Counted from the stretch's first letter, positions 47,613 through 59,393 are shown. The stretch: 64,000 bases of DNA from Metopolophium dirhodum (GCF_019925205.1 NC_083568.1:27588393-27652392); one strand, 5' to 3'. Made by a program: numbers and translations. Notes: a model not told the origin generated them from the letters alone.

Positions 47613-47874
47613 CAGTGATCGGCAGAGTAGGTATTATATTCGAATAAAATTGTATTTAGATTTCAATAAAAATGTATCTGAATACACCATCGTTTGTAAT
47701 TATTCGAATTAATTTTTAAAATAATCATTCGAATAATTTAAAAATACAATTATTCGAAAAAAATAACAATTGCCGTATTCGAATGATAGTTGTAAAAAAT
47801 CGACCGAATAATATTGTATTCGAACACGGGTTTATTTGAATTATTATTTAGGTAACAAACTCTGCGGATGATCG
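47613..47874. mobile_element. Possible hAT-type MITE, 262 bp
   Basis: The left end is CAGTGATCGGCAGAGT and the right, read inward, CGATCATCCGCAGAGT. The interior is full of TATTCGAATA palindromes, as in some hAT MITEs. No matching 8-bp duplication, so the edges are uncertain. Confidence 0.4.
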
Positions 47875-47878
47875 AGCA

Positions 47879-48880
47879 TTGGAGCAGGAATGTGTCGAAA
47901 GTTATACGATCAAAGTACGATGCATAGGCAATGATTTGAACCAGCTACACGGCGTGTCAATCACTGACCATCGAGGTCTTATATCGTATCAGCTTCAATA
48001 TTTACTTCTACTTCAAAGACCCGAAGTGTGCAGTGCCGTGTGCGAGTGTTATATGTACGGCAGACGATATAATGCGACCGCGTATTTTACTTGTTTCAGA
48101 CAAGGCTTGGCGATTCGGTTTTTTTTTATTCTATCGAACTTTGTGACGTCGACTACTACACCATTCAGTCACGGATTCAGATTTATACAACGAAGGAGGC
48201 AAAAATTGCACATTCAGAAATAAAATACCCGTCTTATAAGAAGGTGTGTGTGCGGATGTGTTCCCCTGAAGGAATTTCGATTACGTTTTTTTTTTTTAAG
48301 CGTCTCTTCGATAATTTTGATTTTCCATTCAATCAACACACGCGATGTTGAACGCCGCTCATTGTCGTTATTAAAACCATTATGACTTTTTTAATTTTTA
48401 AGATAGATAATACTTCAACCGGGGCTCATTTTACAGCTTATGAATAGAGCTTTGACACTTAGAGTACTGTGATTGTTATTTTATTTATTTTTCGCTGCAT
48501 TGGTATATTTTATTGAGCATACTTGTCTGTATAAAAAATAAAACAATCTCGTGATTACCATGCATAATTTAAAGCTCTTTTCGATAATCTTTAAAATGAG
48601 TCCCAATTTAAAGTCTCTATCTTAAATATTAAAAAAAGTTACATGTAACGGTTTTAATAAACAATGTGTTGCGACCACGTGTTGATCGAATGAAAAATCG
48701 AAATTATAGATGACACTTAGAAAATCAAAACAAAAATTTATTCAGGGAAATATTTAGTTTCATCAAGAAGAACAATTACAATGAGAGTGGCATGCATATG
48801 ATATTATATAAAGATTACACTGTATAATACTATAATTCAATGTTTTTTTTTTTAGTTTTTCATTAGAAAATTTTTCCCAA
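47879..48880. other. Stretch with unrecognised open frames
   Basis: Open frames at 47879-48223 (114 codons) and 48091-48351 on the plus strand. The first is cysteine- and tyrosine-rich in its middle and shows no motif I know. Base composition at 47880-48250 is less AT-rich than the flanks. Could be an old exon or mobile-element remnant, or chance. Confidence 0.25.
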
Positions 48881-48884
48881 GTTA

Positions 48885-49330
48885 AACACAGCTTACGGGG
48901 GTGGCGACCGCCAACTCCAACTCCCCATCCGCACTCGCACCACTGAATCAGCGCCTGAGCTGGCCATTAGTAAATTATAGTTATTTATTTACATTGTATA
49001 TACATAATATAGTTTATGCTTATATTAGGTTGTACTACTCGATTTCCATTAAGGAGTAGATGATGTTAATATTTGACTGGAGGTGATGTTGTTTTGTACA
49101 TGTGTAGGTATATTATGTGGTGTTTTGTTTCTCGAGTCTTCGAACTTTAGGCATTCAGTTAATATGTGTTTGACAATTGACTATGTAATCCACTCCACGC
49201 ATGATAATATATATAAGTGGACCGTTTCTGACCATAAGGTTGGGTTTGTGTTGTGAATGTGTGCGATATTCGGATGCCATTTAAAATAGTTTCATTTTCA
49301 TCTTTCCTTTTTCGGGCAGGTTTTTGCCAT
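48885..49330 (-). mobile_element. LINE 3' fragment
   Basis: Minus strand reads SIVKHILTECLKFEDSRNK, the C-terminal V-K-H-I-L-x-E-C box common to insect jockey-type LINEs, followed by a 3' UTR. One in-frame stop lies just before the box. Upstream coding sequence and target duplications not seen. Confidence 0.7.
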
Positions 49331-50486
49331 ATGATACCGGTTTTATTTTTTATTAAATTCGAATATTATTATGTTCTTTAATTTTTTTTCTATTTCATGT
49401 TAAAATCATTTTAATCCATTTTATATAATTTTATTATTATTTTTATCATTATTATTATTATTCTATTCGCTTACCTATCTTATCTATACCTATAAATATA
49501 TTTAAAAATATTTTAATATATTCTTTTGATTATATTTTCTGTGTATAAAAAAAAACAAAAATCACAAAATTATGCAACTTTTTGTTTTTCTTCAGTCAAA
49601 ATAAGGTTTTCATCAACTACCTACTACAGACTACATTCGCTTATACACTCATAAATACTCGTACAAGGTACACAAATACAACTAATTCTAATGACGTGTG
49701 TCCGGTAAAATGCTTTGATATTTTTCGAATAGTAATTATAGGTATAGTATTTTCTTTTATTCTTAACATCATTATACGCGTTACCCTATGATTACATTTA
49801 TAATTTATTATTTACAATTAAAATATTATCTTTTTCTCTTTGAAGATCAAAAAAATACACAACACACTATTCATGAAAAATAATTTTATGATAAAAAGAG
49901 AAAAATAAATTACAATTTAGACTTATATAGGAGTTAATTAGTTTAACAAATAATAATATTAATATGGTCTTCGGTTTGTACGGAATAAAATATATTTTAT
50001 TACCACTGTGTTGGCACAATGTTTACTCGAAATACCCAAGTCTGCACGCCAAACGGTGTGGGTAAACGTTGGACAGCACGATGACATGCTGTGTATACGT
50101 GGGCATTCTAGAATATTATGTCAGAGCCATATTCAACGACCTGCAAACCACCGAGCTTTTCGACGTGGACATAAAAAAACTCAAAATCAAAAGCCACGCC
50201 AATTTAAAAATAACATTTAATTGTTTTATGCAATAATAAATCATTTAGTAAAATTAAAAAAAATTAAAATATGACTACCTATATCCGTTTATTTTTAATT
50301 GATTTATTTGTATCATATTTTGTGAGTAACGATCACTACCAATCCCTCACCTTCCGCTCCATAGGCACGTTAATTACTATTTACCATGCTGTGGTACACG
50401 TAAGGCGTAACGTATTAAAAACAATAATATGAATGTGTTGTACGGGAAAAGATTTGTCGACAAGTGGTCGTGGCTACTACAGGGCA
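49331..50486. other. Gene-free stretch left of the transposon nest
   Basis: AT-rich to about 49990; the open frame at 50008-50220 is described separately. Nothing else recognised. Confidence 0.5.
50008..50220 (+). other. Unrecognised open frame upstream of the transposon nest
   Basis: 70-codon open frame starting MLAQCLLEIPKSARQ. A second frame over the same bases is also open for about 50 codons (ILEYYVRAIFNDLQTTELFD...), which reads more like protein. Neither resembles a family I know. Could be a 3' coding exon, a decayed retrocopy or chance. Confidence 0.15.
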
Positions 50487-50903
50487 GCTATTATCGGATC
50501 CGCGTTTAACGGGGGGCAATTTCCCCGGGGCGGCAATGTTAAGGTGATTTGAGGGGCGGCAGATTTTTAGAAAATATATCATATTATAATAATACTATAC
50601 ATTCTCCGTTACGAATTTCGCGTTAAATTTTTAAAATAATACAATATGATTATCATATTAAAAATATTAAAACCAATAATATAACCTACCAACGATTCAA
50701 TAATAACTAAATGCATCACAGTTGTGTGCCTGTGTTATTTATAGCTTTTAATTTGTGGCGTGTGGCTCAATCATAACGAAGAGCTGTCGACTGTTGGCTG
50801 TTGCGGGCAATCCGGGCTGTATGATCTAATAATAATCGTAAAATACGTATTTGATTAATAATTATCATTTTAGTAATTTTATCATCGGCAGTCGACGACC
50901 ACA

Positions 50904-50911
50904 GTCCCGAC
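50904..50911. repeat. Target site duplication of P element, left copy
   Basis: GTCCCGAC, identical to 55400-55407. It differs by one base from GTCCGGAC, the known preferred insertion sequence of Drosophila P. Confidence 0.93.
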
Positions 50912-50936
50912 CATGACTAAATAAACAGGCATGATC
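50912..50936. repeat. P element left terminal inverted repeat
   Basis: 25 bp, perfect inverse of 55375-55399. A subterminal inverted 14-mer follows at 50971-50984. Confidence 0.93.
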
Positions 50937-51230
50937 GCAAAAAAACCATTTTTTCCTATCACTGCGCATTTTCCCCAGACTTGGCAGAAACAGTAAAATA
51001 CCTAAGAAGAAAAAATATTTTATTGTTCATATCATAACCATTCGGCATTCATGACTAAATAAATGTAGTTTAGTTTTTAATTTAGTTTAGTTCATTTGGT
51101 CATGACACCATTATGCATTAAACAATAATAATTAAAATATTAAATGAAGTAGACAATTAGTGTGACACATCATTGGGGATTCAATGCAGGAGCAGGACTA
51201 AATAATAGGTATAGTTCAGTGGTTTTTTAT

Positions 51231-54200
51231 TTATTTTATGAATTTTTTTAAGTTTTTCCGTTGTGTATTCTTCTGTGTTAAATATTTCAGTTTTGACTTC
51301 TGTTTTTCTGCCCTATTCATTTCTCGTATACGTATATACATTCTTGTACGGACCAGGCATTCTATGACTTCATTTGGTATCATTATGCATTTTTCATTTA
51401 CATGCTGATTAACTATAGTGGTTAATTTTTTTACGATACCCCTTTCATTATCAAATGCTTGCATAAAAATGGTTTCAAGGACTTTTGACACATTCCAAAG
51501 ATCTTTTGATGGACACGTAAGATACCCTAAAAATAATAAACAACAAATTTGATTTTTTAACAACATTTTTTCAGATTACTGGAATGCAGAATACAAACTA
51601 CAAAATATAACCTTTTGATATATAAGACATCCATGATCCACTTTCAATATTTGTTTCATTGTTATTATCCTCTAGGAATGGATATTTATTTTTAAATTTT
51701 TTTGCTACAGAACCAGATATGTACATCAAATTATCTTCCTCGCATGGATCTTTTGCAGTGTATAATTCTTCAACAGTTGTCTAAAACCACAATGGTATAT
51801 ATTAACATTCTATTTATTTAATTTATTTATTAAATTCCTTGAATATTTTCGATACCTACCTCTAGTTCAAAAGAATTTAATAGTTTTAAACATTCATTTT
51901 CTATTGTTTCAGTTTCCGTTACAGTAGATTCTTCTAATATTTCAGAAGTCTGAAATATCTGAGCTGTAAGTGGTGTGTCCTTTTCATTAAATTTATCATT
52001 TGATTCCAGTAAACAATTTTCATTTATAGAATCTTCAGTGTTACTATTTTTTATGAAAAATGCTGAAGAATGCTTTCCTAATATGTACCATCTTAGGCTT
52101 AAAAATATAGATGATTAATTTTAATAAAGGTTAAATATTTTAGTGAGTTATGTAAATTCAATATTACCGATACTTGAAATCTATAGGGGTTGGATGGTCA
52201 TTTGATCCTCCCATGCCTCTCATAAAACTGAAAAAGTTTTCTAATACCTAAATAAATGTAGGTACATATAATTAATTATTTTTATAAATAAGTAGATAGA
52301 ATAACTTATAATTACATCCTGGTTAAGTCGTCTTGTAATAATATATTCTATACCAATATAATCTTTAAGATCTTTGTACAGGTTTCTTAAAGATAAATTT
52401 GAAATCAGAATTCCCTTTTGGAATGTCATAAGTTTTTTTTTTCCGTGTACTCTCATTGTACTAATAAAATTATCCATCAAACTTAAAATATGGTTCTGTT
52501 CATCCAAATTTATTCCATATGCACTGGAATTGTCCCCTAACATTTGCTGAGAGTTATGAAGATCAAACCAGTTATTTATCAACAAAATTGCTTCTGAACA
52601 CTAAATATAAACAATTATTATAGTAAGTAATTATACAATGTGATAATATCCAAACTCGGGAAATTTTAGTGTACTTCTTTCCAGTTAGATGTTAGTGCAC
52701 CCGTGTCTCCATAGTATTGCATTGCTTTAGCAACGGTCCTGGAAAGAAGTTGGGCCGCGGTTTTAACTTTTTGACGTTGAACTCCACTGACATTTAAATG
52801 AAACTCTGTCACTTTGTAAGTAAAAGTCAAGTCATTTGTACCTTGTACTTTCAACAAAGATTCAAACAAACTTTTACCTATGTATTTATTACCTTAACAT
52901 AAAGAAATTTTAATACATTGTTATGAATATAATATGAAGTAAACAAAATTGTCACAATTTATATGAACTTAAAGTATTACCATTTTCAGTAACCATGTTA
53001 AATCCATGATCAATGATGTTGTTTCTTATCAATTTCAATAAATGTGGTACATCAGCAAAGACATGGACGTTTTTTTCCAGTGTTTGGATGTAAAAAACTA
53101 CTATTTGTATGGGTAATTTTCAATGAATTCCACAAAGAAATGTTAGTAGGACCCATATCACTTGTAACTGCTGCCACATTATATCCACAGTTATATAATT
53201 TATTAATTATGTTGTTTAGTATTGAAGCAGTCATTGGTGTGTCATAAGAATAAAAGACTGGCTGCTTCCAAGATTTGAAGAGTCCTCTAACCATGACCAC
53301 TTGCACAGTTTGATGTGGTCCTAAAACTTGATCAATTGCTTTATCATAGCATACATCATGTGCTATGTAAACTTCATCAAAAGAGAGAACAACAATTTTA
53401 TCTCTATCAGACATGGATGTACCTTAAATAATAGGTTATTATTAGTAATATTATAATTTATAATACTACCAAATGTTAATTAGTTAATTAATTATTAATG
53501 TTAATAACCTTTTTGTTTCATGATACTTAAAACATTATCTAATACACCTGGCTCTATGGAAAATGTTTTGGCATATCTTCTTAATGTAGAAAGACCTAAA
53601 ATACGACAACATGTTATAAAATAGTCCACATCAGTTTTGAAATAATTGAATACTTGGCAATGGAATAGTTTGAAGCAGATATGAATAAGCGGCTGTAGAA
53701 ATACTTCTGAGTGTTATCGCTGATACAATATCCTCATTCTCCCACTTTTTAATTTTTTTTTTGTCATTTAAAAAGTAATTAATTTGTGTTTTAGTGAACA
53801 CTGACGAAAACAACTTATGCACATTTAAATTGAAATCCTCTTTATTTTTTATATGAAGCTGTTCATTTTCTTTTTGAACATCCAAAAGTTTTTGATTTAA
53901 ATTATCAAGTTGTTTTCGGAGATAATCGCTATAAATTATAAATTCAAAATGAGAAATATTAACAGAAATTATGAATTTAATTTTTTTTTTAGTCAACTAC
54001 AAGACAAACAAGAAAAAAATTGTACAAACATTTCAGAGTTGTCAATGGGTAAAAAAGACACATCATGTTCAAATTCATTAACAAGAGACCTCGGGATGAA
54101 TGGTTTTTTACAGTCATCGAGAACTTCAACCTTTGGTACCTGCATCATATGTCAAGTTGTATTACAAATTATGTTATGCTCATATATATGCTATCATAGG

Positions 54201-54908
54201 TAGTTAAGAAAATAGTGATAAAGAAATAAACTATTTTTAACAATGTTTTATGTATTACCAAGGGACATTCATTGAAAGAATCCGCGTTCGGTAAAATTTC
54301 TGGATTTGAGAATGTTGAGACTTCAGCAGTTTGTTGGATAGAATTTAATTTAACTCTAGAGCTTTTTATCTGTAAAATATATATTAAAGTGTAGAGACTG
54401 TATTTATAATTAAAACTATGTACCTATATCATACCTACCATGCTATGTATAAAGTATCCACTATTTTTGTTATGTTGTATTGAAATAAAATTTATTTAGT
54501 TCACACAATATTTTTTAGTAAAATAAAATTAAATACTTACTTTCCGTGGAGTTAGATATTTTGTAGGGACTGCATCAGCTTTAAGCTTTTTACTTTTGCA
54601 AGGAGAATATCCTGCCTTAATTTGGATCAACGGTTTCTCCTTCATTGCATTTGGCGAGAAATGTTTTGAACAAATTCGTGCTATTGCACAAATTATTGCA
54701 ATGTTTAATTGTCCCTTCATTAAATAAAAATACCTAACAGTATACTACATGATGACTTACCATCTTTCACTGTATTGTCAACTACACCACATGCGTTAAA
54801 CCACTTTGCACGATAAGTGGGTGACTTTGGAACTCTGTAATAACTTACAGCCTTACCAAACCCTATGGCAGAGCTATTTGCACAGCTAGGTACCATGCAG
54901 TTGGGCAT
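51231..54908 (-). pseudogene. P-element-type transposase with THAP domain (13 exons, one frameshift)
   Basis: DNA transposase of the P superfamily (THAP9-like). Hand-spliced exons: 54761-54908, 54541-54680, 54259-54369, 54030-54139, 53654-53928, 53509-53595, 52981-53422, 52675-52892, 52316-52600, 52168-52247, 51860-52097, 51612-51780, 51231-51526, about 865 aa if the frameshift is ignored. Residues 1-90 form a THAP zinc finger: C4, C9, the W of AKWF, CSKHF and AVPT. A coiled coil follows (DYLRKQLDNLNQKL), then the RNase H-like core with SFDEV (D306) and TSDMG (D379), LNVSGVQRQKVKTAAQLLS, FQKGI, TRRLNQD and LENFFSFMRG, whose E is the likely third acidic residue. Donor exon 4 (gtttgt) is the weakest junction. 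A run of seven A at 53070-53076 (minus strand) shifts the frame by one base just after HPNTGK. All else is open, so the copy is young or the indel is an assembly error. Confidence 0.88.
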
Positions 54909-55374
54909 TTTTATTTATAAAAATAAAATGAATTTATAACAACAATTTGCTTAAAAGGCCAGGAGAAATCAATACACTTTTTTGCAGGCAAAACTAATAA
55001 ACCAGTAAACCAATATTAAATAAATTGTTTCTTACAATGATGATGATGGCTGTATGGAGAAGGAAAAGTATAAATAACTAAAGAAAAACAAACATTGTAA
55101 TATATAATGTTATTATGCATATATTTATTTATACAATGTTTATATTTACACAATATTGAACAATACAAAAACAATAATGACATGGGAACTCATTTTGATT
55201 ATTTATTATATTATTACTACTAGATTAAATGTATTACTAATAACTAATAAGTAATATTATAATAATAATAACTAATATAATATAATTAAATTATAGTGGG
55301 AATAACTGTTTTCTCCATGATATATAGTTTTTCATCCAAGTCTGGGGAAGAATGAATGCGTGAAATAATCTAGT

Positions 55375-55399
55375 GATCATGCCTGTTTATTTAGTCATG
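55375..55399. repeat. P element right terminal inverted repeat
   Basis: 25 bp, perfect inverse of 50912-50936. Its subterminal partner is at 55336-55349. The transposase start codon lies about 470 bp inside this end, so the promoter should be in 54909-55374. Confidence 0.93.
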
Positions 55400-55407
55400 G
55401 TCCCGAC
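55400..55407. repeat. Target site duplication of P element, right copy
   Basis: GTCCCGAC, directly after the right terminal inverted repeat. Confidence 0.93.
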
Positions 55408-55848
55408 GAAAGTTCGATAGACAACAGTGTTGTGTTTGTGAAATTTATGTTTACCATTCAATAATATTGTTAAATACTATGTCAGGTAAGATATATTTCT
55501 AAATACGGATAGTCAGATGTTTTTAAATAGTCATATTATATTATTTTATTTATAATATTTTTTCATTCATAAAACATGTTAAGAGCCCTTTGCTGTTTCC
55601 CATTTACCGTTTCTTAAAAATATTTGAATTGTATTTCAAATACAATGAGTTCCGCTTGTAATCAATGGTTTTTAGAATCAACCGTCTATTGGAATCAAAA
55701 ATTATAATCTCGAACCAAATCTTACCTTACTATAGTCGATAATGTTAAATTTACCTTTCATTAGAATCACTGGGAAACTATCGTAAGGATAACATTTGAC
55801 AATTGTTTAATAACTATGTTGTATTAAATTGTATCTTTAGAAATATAT

Positions 55849-56085
55849 GTGGAAGACTTTAGAGAAATATTTGATGTATACTTAGAACAAGCAAAAACGA
55901 TGTGTTCAAAACAATTGTTTTCCTGGGATGGCGTGAGACAGAAAAAGAGAAACAAGTTTTTCGATGAAACTGAAAGTAACGATGAATTATTGGAAGGAGT
56001 ACAAAAAATGAAATGTGAAGTATTCCATGTTATTATTGACAGGCTAGTTATGAATTTACGTAAAAGAAAACTGTCCTACCACTAA
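55849..56085 (+). pseudogene. hAT (ZMYM1-like) transposase fragment, central part
   Basis: Open 78-codon stretch with MKCEVFHVIIDRLVMNLRKR, which resembles the segment before the catalytic centre of ZMYM1-like hAT transposases (F-x-V-x-IID-x-L-x-x-L-x-x-R). After the stop at 56083 the frames continue with KLKKLD and ESAKNLEKYILKI-like residues, interrupted, so the gene is decayed. It lies downstream of the P insertion, in the same orientation as the hATC piece at 57875-58102. Confidence 0.55.
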
Positions 56086-56277
56086 TATAAATAATAATTT
56101 TGGATTTATATTAAAATTAAAAAAATTGGATACCAACGGAATACGTGAAAGTGCTAAAAACCTAGAAAAATATATTCTGAAGATTTAAACAAGACGTTCA
56201 TAGAAAAATTGGTACAATTTAAAAATATTCTCAATTAGAAGCAACCTAACCTAGAAGCATTTGAAAATCTATCTTGA

Positions 56278-56495
56278 TGCATAGATGTGCGTACCAATTT
56301 TTTATCTTCCTCATAGCTAAAAAAGACTCCTTATTTTCCCCTTTAGGGGTTGAGTTTCCAAAAATCCTTTCTCAACGGACGCATACAACATAATAGCTAT
56401 CTGTATGCCAAATTTCAGCCCGATCCGTCCAATGGTTTGAGCTGTGCGTTAATAGATCAGTCAGTCAGTTTATTGTTTTATATAATATACAGATG
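56278..56495 (+). repeat. RTE-like LINE/SINE 3' tail
   Basis: Contains CCAAATTTCAGCCCGATCCG followed by TCCAATGGTTTGAGCTGTGC and 'gatcagtcagtcagt', the tail motif seen in RTE-type LINEs and their SINEs in many insects, ending in an AT-rich ATATAATATACAG. Family call is from memory of this motif. It has split the host hAT transposase gene. Confidence 0.55.
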
Positions 56496-56778
56496 ACATC
56501 TCCGTAAATTACATATTCTAAAAATACCAAAATAGGCAATAATAATATTTATACCTGTGTTACTTCTATGATAGCAGGTTATTTATATACTCATAGAACA
56601 ATACTATACTCAATCTGTTTTACAACACGATTATAAAGAACTTATATGTAGTTCTGTATAATCGTGTATACAACGATGTATCATAATATTATATTCATAT
56701 CATTAAAACTAACATTAATAACAACAATTGATTATATATTCTATACATTTATATTAAATATTACTTATTACTTATCAC

Positions 56779-57652
56779 CAGGACTCGGAACTTTATGCGC
56801 TAAAAAACAATGAAATATGTGCATACGTATGCACTAAAAAAACGCAAATATGCAGTATAATATGCATATATTATTTTATAAAAATATATATTTTAAGGTA
56901 TAATTATAAAAAAAAAAATATTTTTGAATCATAAATATTTTATTTATATTTTTTTTTTTTTTGATGATGATTTAGAGCTGTTATACTAAATCTATTCCCA
57001 GAATCTAATTTTAAAAAAATTGAATTTATCGAATACAGCGATTATTAAATAATGTTAGGTATTAATTAGTATTCATCCAACATATTTACAACATCACACA
57101 TTTTTTCATAGTATTTACAATAATAAAGTACTGCATTGATGCAGGTACCCGAACGAGTTATGATTGGATCTGAAAGTAAAGGGATCTCCGGTGCGTAATT
57201 TTTGAAAATTTTTATACGTGATGGTGCTTTTATAAATATTTTTTTTACGTTGGCTACGATTTTATGAACACTACCAAACTGATTTCGTACTTCCTCTGAA
57301 ACTCTACGGAGGCCATGAGCAGCACATGTACCATTTTAGAGTAGAATGCGTTCAAATAGATTTCCCACACTTTATCATATACGGTACCTACTATTTATTT
57401 GTAAATCATTGAATTTACAATATTCAATTATTAAAAACTTGTTTATTTTTGTTGATTTCTAAAACGCTTTAACATAAAATGCATCATATACTCAAAATCT
57501 TTAAATATGCAAAATCATATAAATTTAGTAAAATATGCAACATAAATTGTTGTATTTCAATAGTATGGTTCATGAAACGAATTTGTATCGAATCAGATTT
57601 GAAATATGCAGCTTCCTGAGAAAGATGCAAATGCATAAAGTTCCGAGCCCTG
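56779..57652 (-). mobile_element. Internally deleted hAT element, 874 bp
   Basis: Ends are inverted: the left starts CAGGACTCGGAACTTTATGC and the right, read inward, CAGGGCTCGGAACTTTATGC, one mismatch in 20. A transposase fragment lies inside on the minus strand (57066-57335). The flanking octamers (cttatcac and ctttatct) do not match cleanly, so the target duplication has decayed or the insertion is compound. It sits within the host hAT element. Confidence 0.75.
57066..57335 (-). pseudogene. hAT transposase fragment (CAAHGLRRV type)
   Basis: Reads TCAAHGLRRVSEEVRNQFG, then NVKKIFIKAPSRI, FKNYAPEIPL and YYCKYYEKM before a stop. This is the pattern of insect hAT transposases with C-x-AHGLxRVxEEVR followed by VKKxFxKAPxR and a T-R-x-GT segment. 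Only about 90 codons are left; the rest of the gene is missing from this short element, which can only be moved by a full-length relative. Confidence 0.75.
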
Positions 57653-57820
57653 CTTTATCTAATTAATAAAGTCTAATAAACATACGTAGGTGCACTGATT
57701 ATCAAGTTGGCTAAAAAATTCCGTATTTAATTTTTTTTTTAATTTAATAATTTTTTTATTAGTTGGATTAAAGAATGAATATATTTAAAAATTTAGGGAG
57801 TCTTAAATAAAACTAGAGAG

Positions 57821-57858
57821 GGCTAAGCCCCCCTAGACCCCCCCAAATTGCGCCTATG
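57821..57858 (-). repeat. Solo end of the MITE family seen at 63.6 kb
   Basis: On the minus strand starts CATAGGCGCAATTTGGGG and continues to GGGGGGCTTAGCCC, like the ends of the 176-bp MITE at 63643-63818. No second end was found, so this is a fragment. Confidence 0.5.
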
Positions 57859-57874
57859 ATGTAGAAATAGTATT

Positions 57875-58102
57875 GCGAATATTTTGTTGTAGACGGCTTC
57901 ATCCAATGCAAGTGGGGAACGATCATTTTCTGTATTAAAAATAATAAAAAATTATCCAAGGTCTGCTTTAGTTGATGAAAATATGGCATCACTATCCATA
58001 TTAAATATAGAAGGCGATCTTTTACAACAAATTGATTGGTCGGACATAATACATAAATTTGCAGTTTTGAAATCAAGGAAAAAATTAATAGAAGTTGAAT
58101 AA
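57875..58102 (+). pseudogene. hAT transposase C-terminal dimerisation domain (hATC) fragment
   Basis: Reads NASGERSFSVLKIIKNYPRS, then MASLSILNIEGDLLQQIDWS and a lysine-rich end with stop. This is the classic hATC pattern (A-S-x-ERxFSxLKxIKxxxRS ... L-x-xL-xIExD). A stop precedes it at 57890-57892. It is the 3' end of the host hAT gene, about 270 bp inside the right terminal repeat. Confidence 0.8.
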
Positions 58103-59393
58103 AAATGTATTTTAATTTTTAATTATAATTCTAATTAATTATTTTATGAATATTTAATAAATAATGTGTTGTAAAAAAAAATTAATTATAAATTCATTGT
58201 ATAAGGTGGTTACTTTTTAATATTTTAAAATAACGGAGAAACGTATTAAAATATATTTCTGCTGTGTTTGTGATAGTGAAAAAAAGAGGTGTAAATCATA
58301 TGATATTTTTTAAAAATATGTAGAGGCGGCAAATTTTATATTGCCCCGGGCGGCAATTTGGCTTAATGCGGCACTGGGTAATATACGTAGAATCAATGTA
58401 CAAAATACAAACGTATTATATAATACCATCCGATCCCGCGCACCTTGTGGCCCGTAAAAAATGACAACTCCTAAAAAAAATGTGATTGTTCAACTCATTT
58501 CATAAATGCAACTCGGCCACCCTAGTGCGGGTAATGTGCGAAAACTGATGCGTTGTGCCTGATCTGCCCGATTAACCAATGGCAACCAATAATAAATAAA
58601 TACTGTTTCTACTAATTATTTCTCCTATATAACCAATAGATAGCAACGATTTATGAACAAATAGTTCTATCGTAAATCTGAAAATCCCTTTTTAAAAACC
58701 CTCCTTTGGCATCTATTGGTCGTAGCATGATGTTATATAGCCTTTCACGATAAACAAACTCTTCAGTTTTATAATATTGGTATAGATAAAATATTTTAAA
58801 ATCGTAATATCACAAAAGTTCATGATACTATAATATTATTACGTTTACTCGATATTTAATATCGTTCTACTAAAATGTATCAATACGTTCTTAGTTCTTC
58901 TACATTTTACGGAAGAATGAAACACAATTTAGTATCGATACCTACGTAATTATATTTTATGGATATAATAATACGATAGTATGTATTATCAGGCGTAATC
59001 GCATATAATAATTTATGACTTTGTTATATGCTTGGCCATTTAATTTGGTTTATCCAGGTGATTGTAACTTTTTATCTAACCGATTATGTACTTGCTTCAT
59101 CGTACTGTTGTGAAGAAAACATTTTTCGAATAACGCTGTAGATTTGAAAAATTCAATTTTTAAACTTAAAAATACCACCTAACGACTATTCTAATTGAAC
59201 ACTCGCAATAATGTTATTCTATGGTGTATATTGTAGTGTGTTATTACGAGGGCTGTAAGTTCATGAATTTGCATAACGGTATCAATCTTGCCAAGTCGTA
59301 TTAAAGACAAAATTCGCTTCAAGGTGACAGGTTTCAATATATTATGTTAAATTGCATTTCGCATATAAGTAATGGTATATTATACTTACAACC

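Larger units (their letters stand above)
50912..55399 (-). mobile_element. Complete P-superfamily DNA transposon, 4488 bp
   Basis: Both ends carry the same 25-bp inverted repeat without mismatch (50912-50936 and 55375-55399), starting CATGACTAAATAAACAGG. It resembles the Drosophila P end, which also starts CATGA and has AAATAA. The 8-bp direct repeat GTCCCGAC flanks it exactly (50904-50911 and 55400-55407). P elements make 8-bp duplications. A second inverted repeat of 14 bp lies just inside (50971-50984 and 55336-55349, TTCCCCAGACTTGG). The transposase gene fills the interior on the minus strand. Confidence 0.93.
50495..58376 (+). mobile_element. Old hAT element hosting the nested insertions
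   Basis: The two outer ends are related inverted repeats: the left reads CGGATCCGCGTTTAAC then GGGGCAATTTCCCCGGGGCGG, and the right, read inward, starts CAGTGCCGCATTAAG and continues with CCGCCCGGGGCAA. Both then run into a similar ATTTTTxxAAAATAT...CATA stretch. Possible 8-bp duplication GCTATTAT (50487-50494) and GGTAATAT (58377-58384), 6 of 8 matching. Inside are two decayed plus-strand transposase pieces (55849-56085 and 57875-58102). Without the P element and the second hAT copy, the host would be about 2.5 kb, a normal size for hAT. The boundaries are inferred from degenerate repeats. Confidence 0.65.

Noticed and set aside
53910..54203. Plus-strand 97-codon frame
   Set aside because: Antisense to exons 4-5 of the P transposase.
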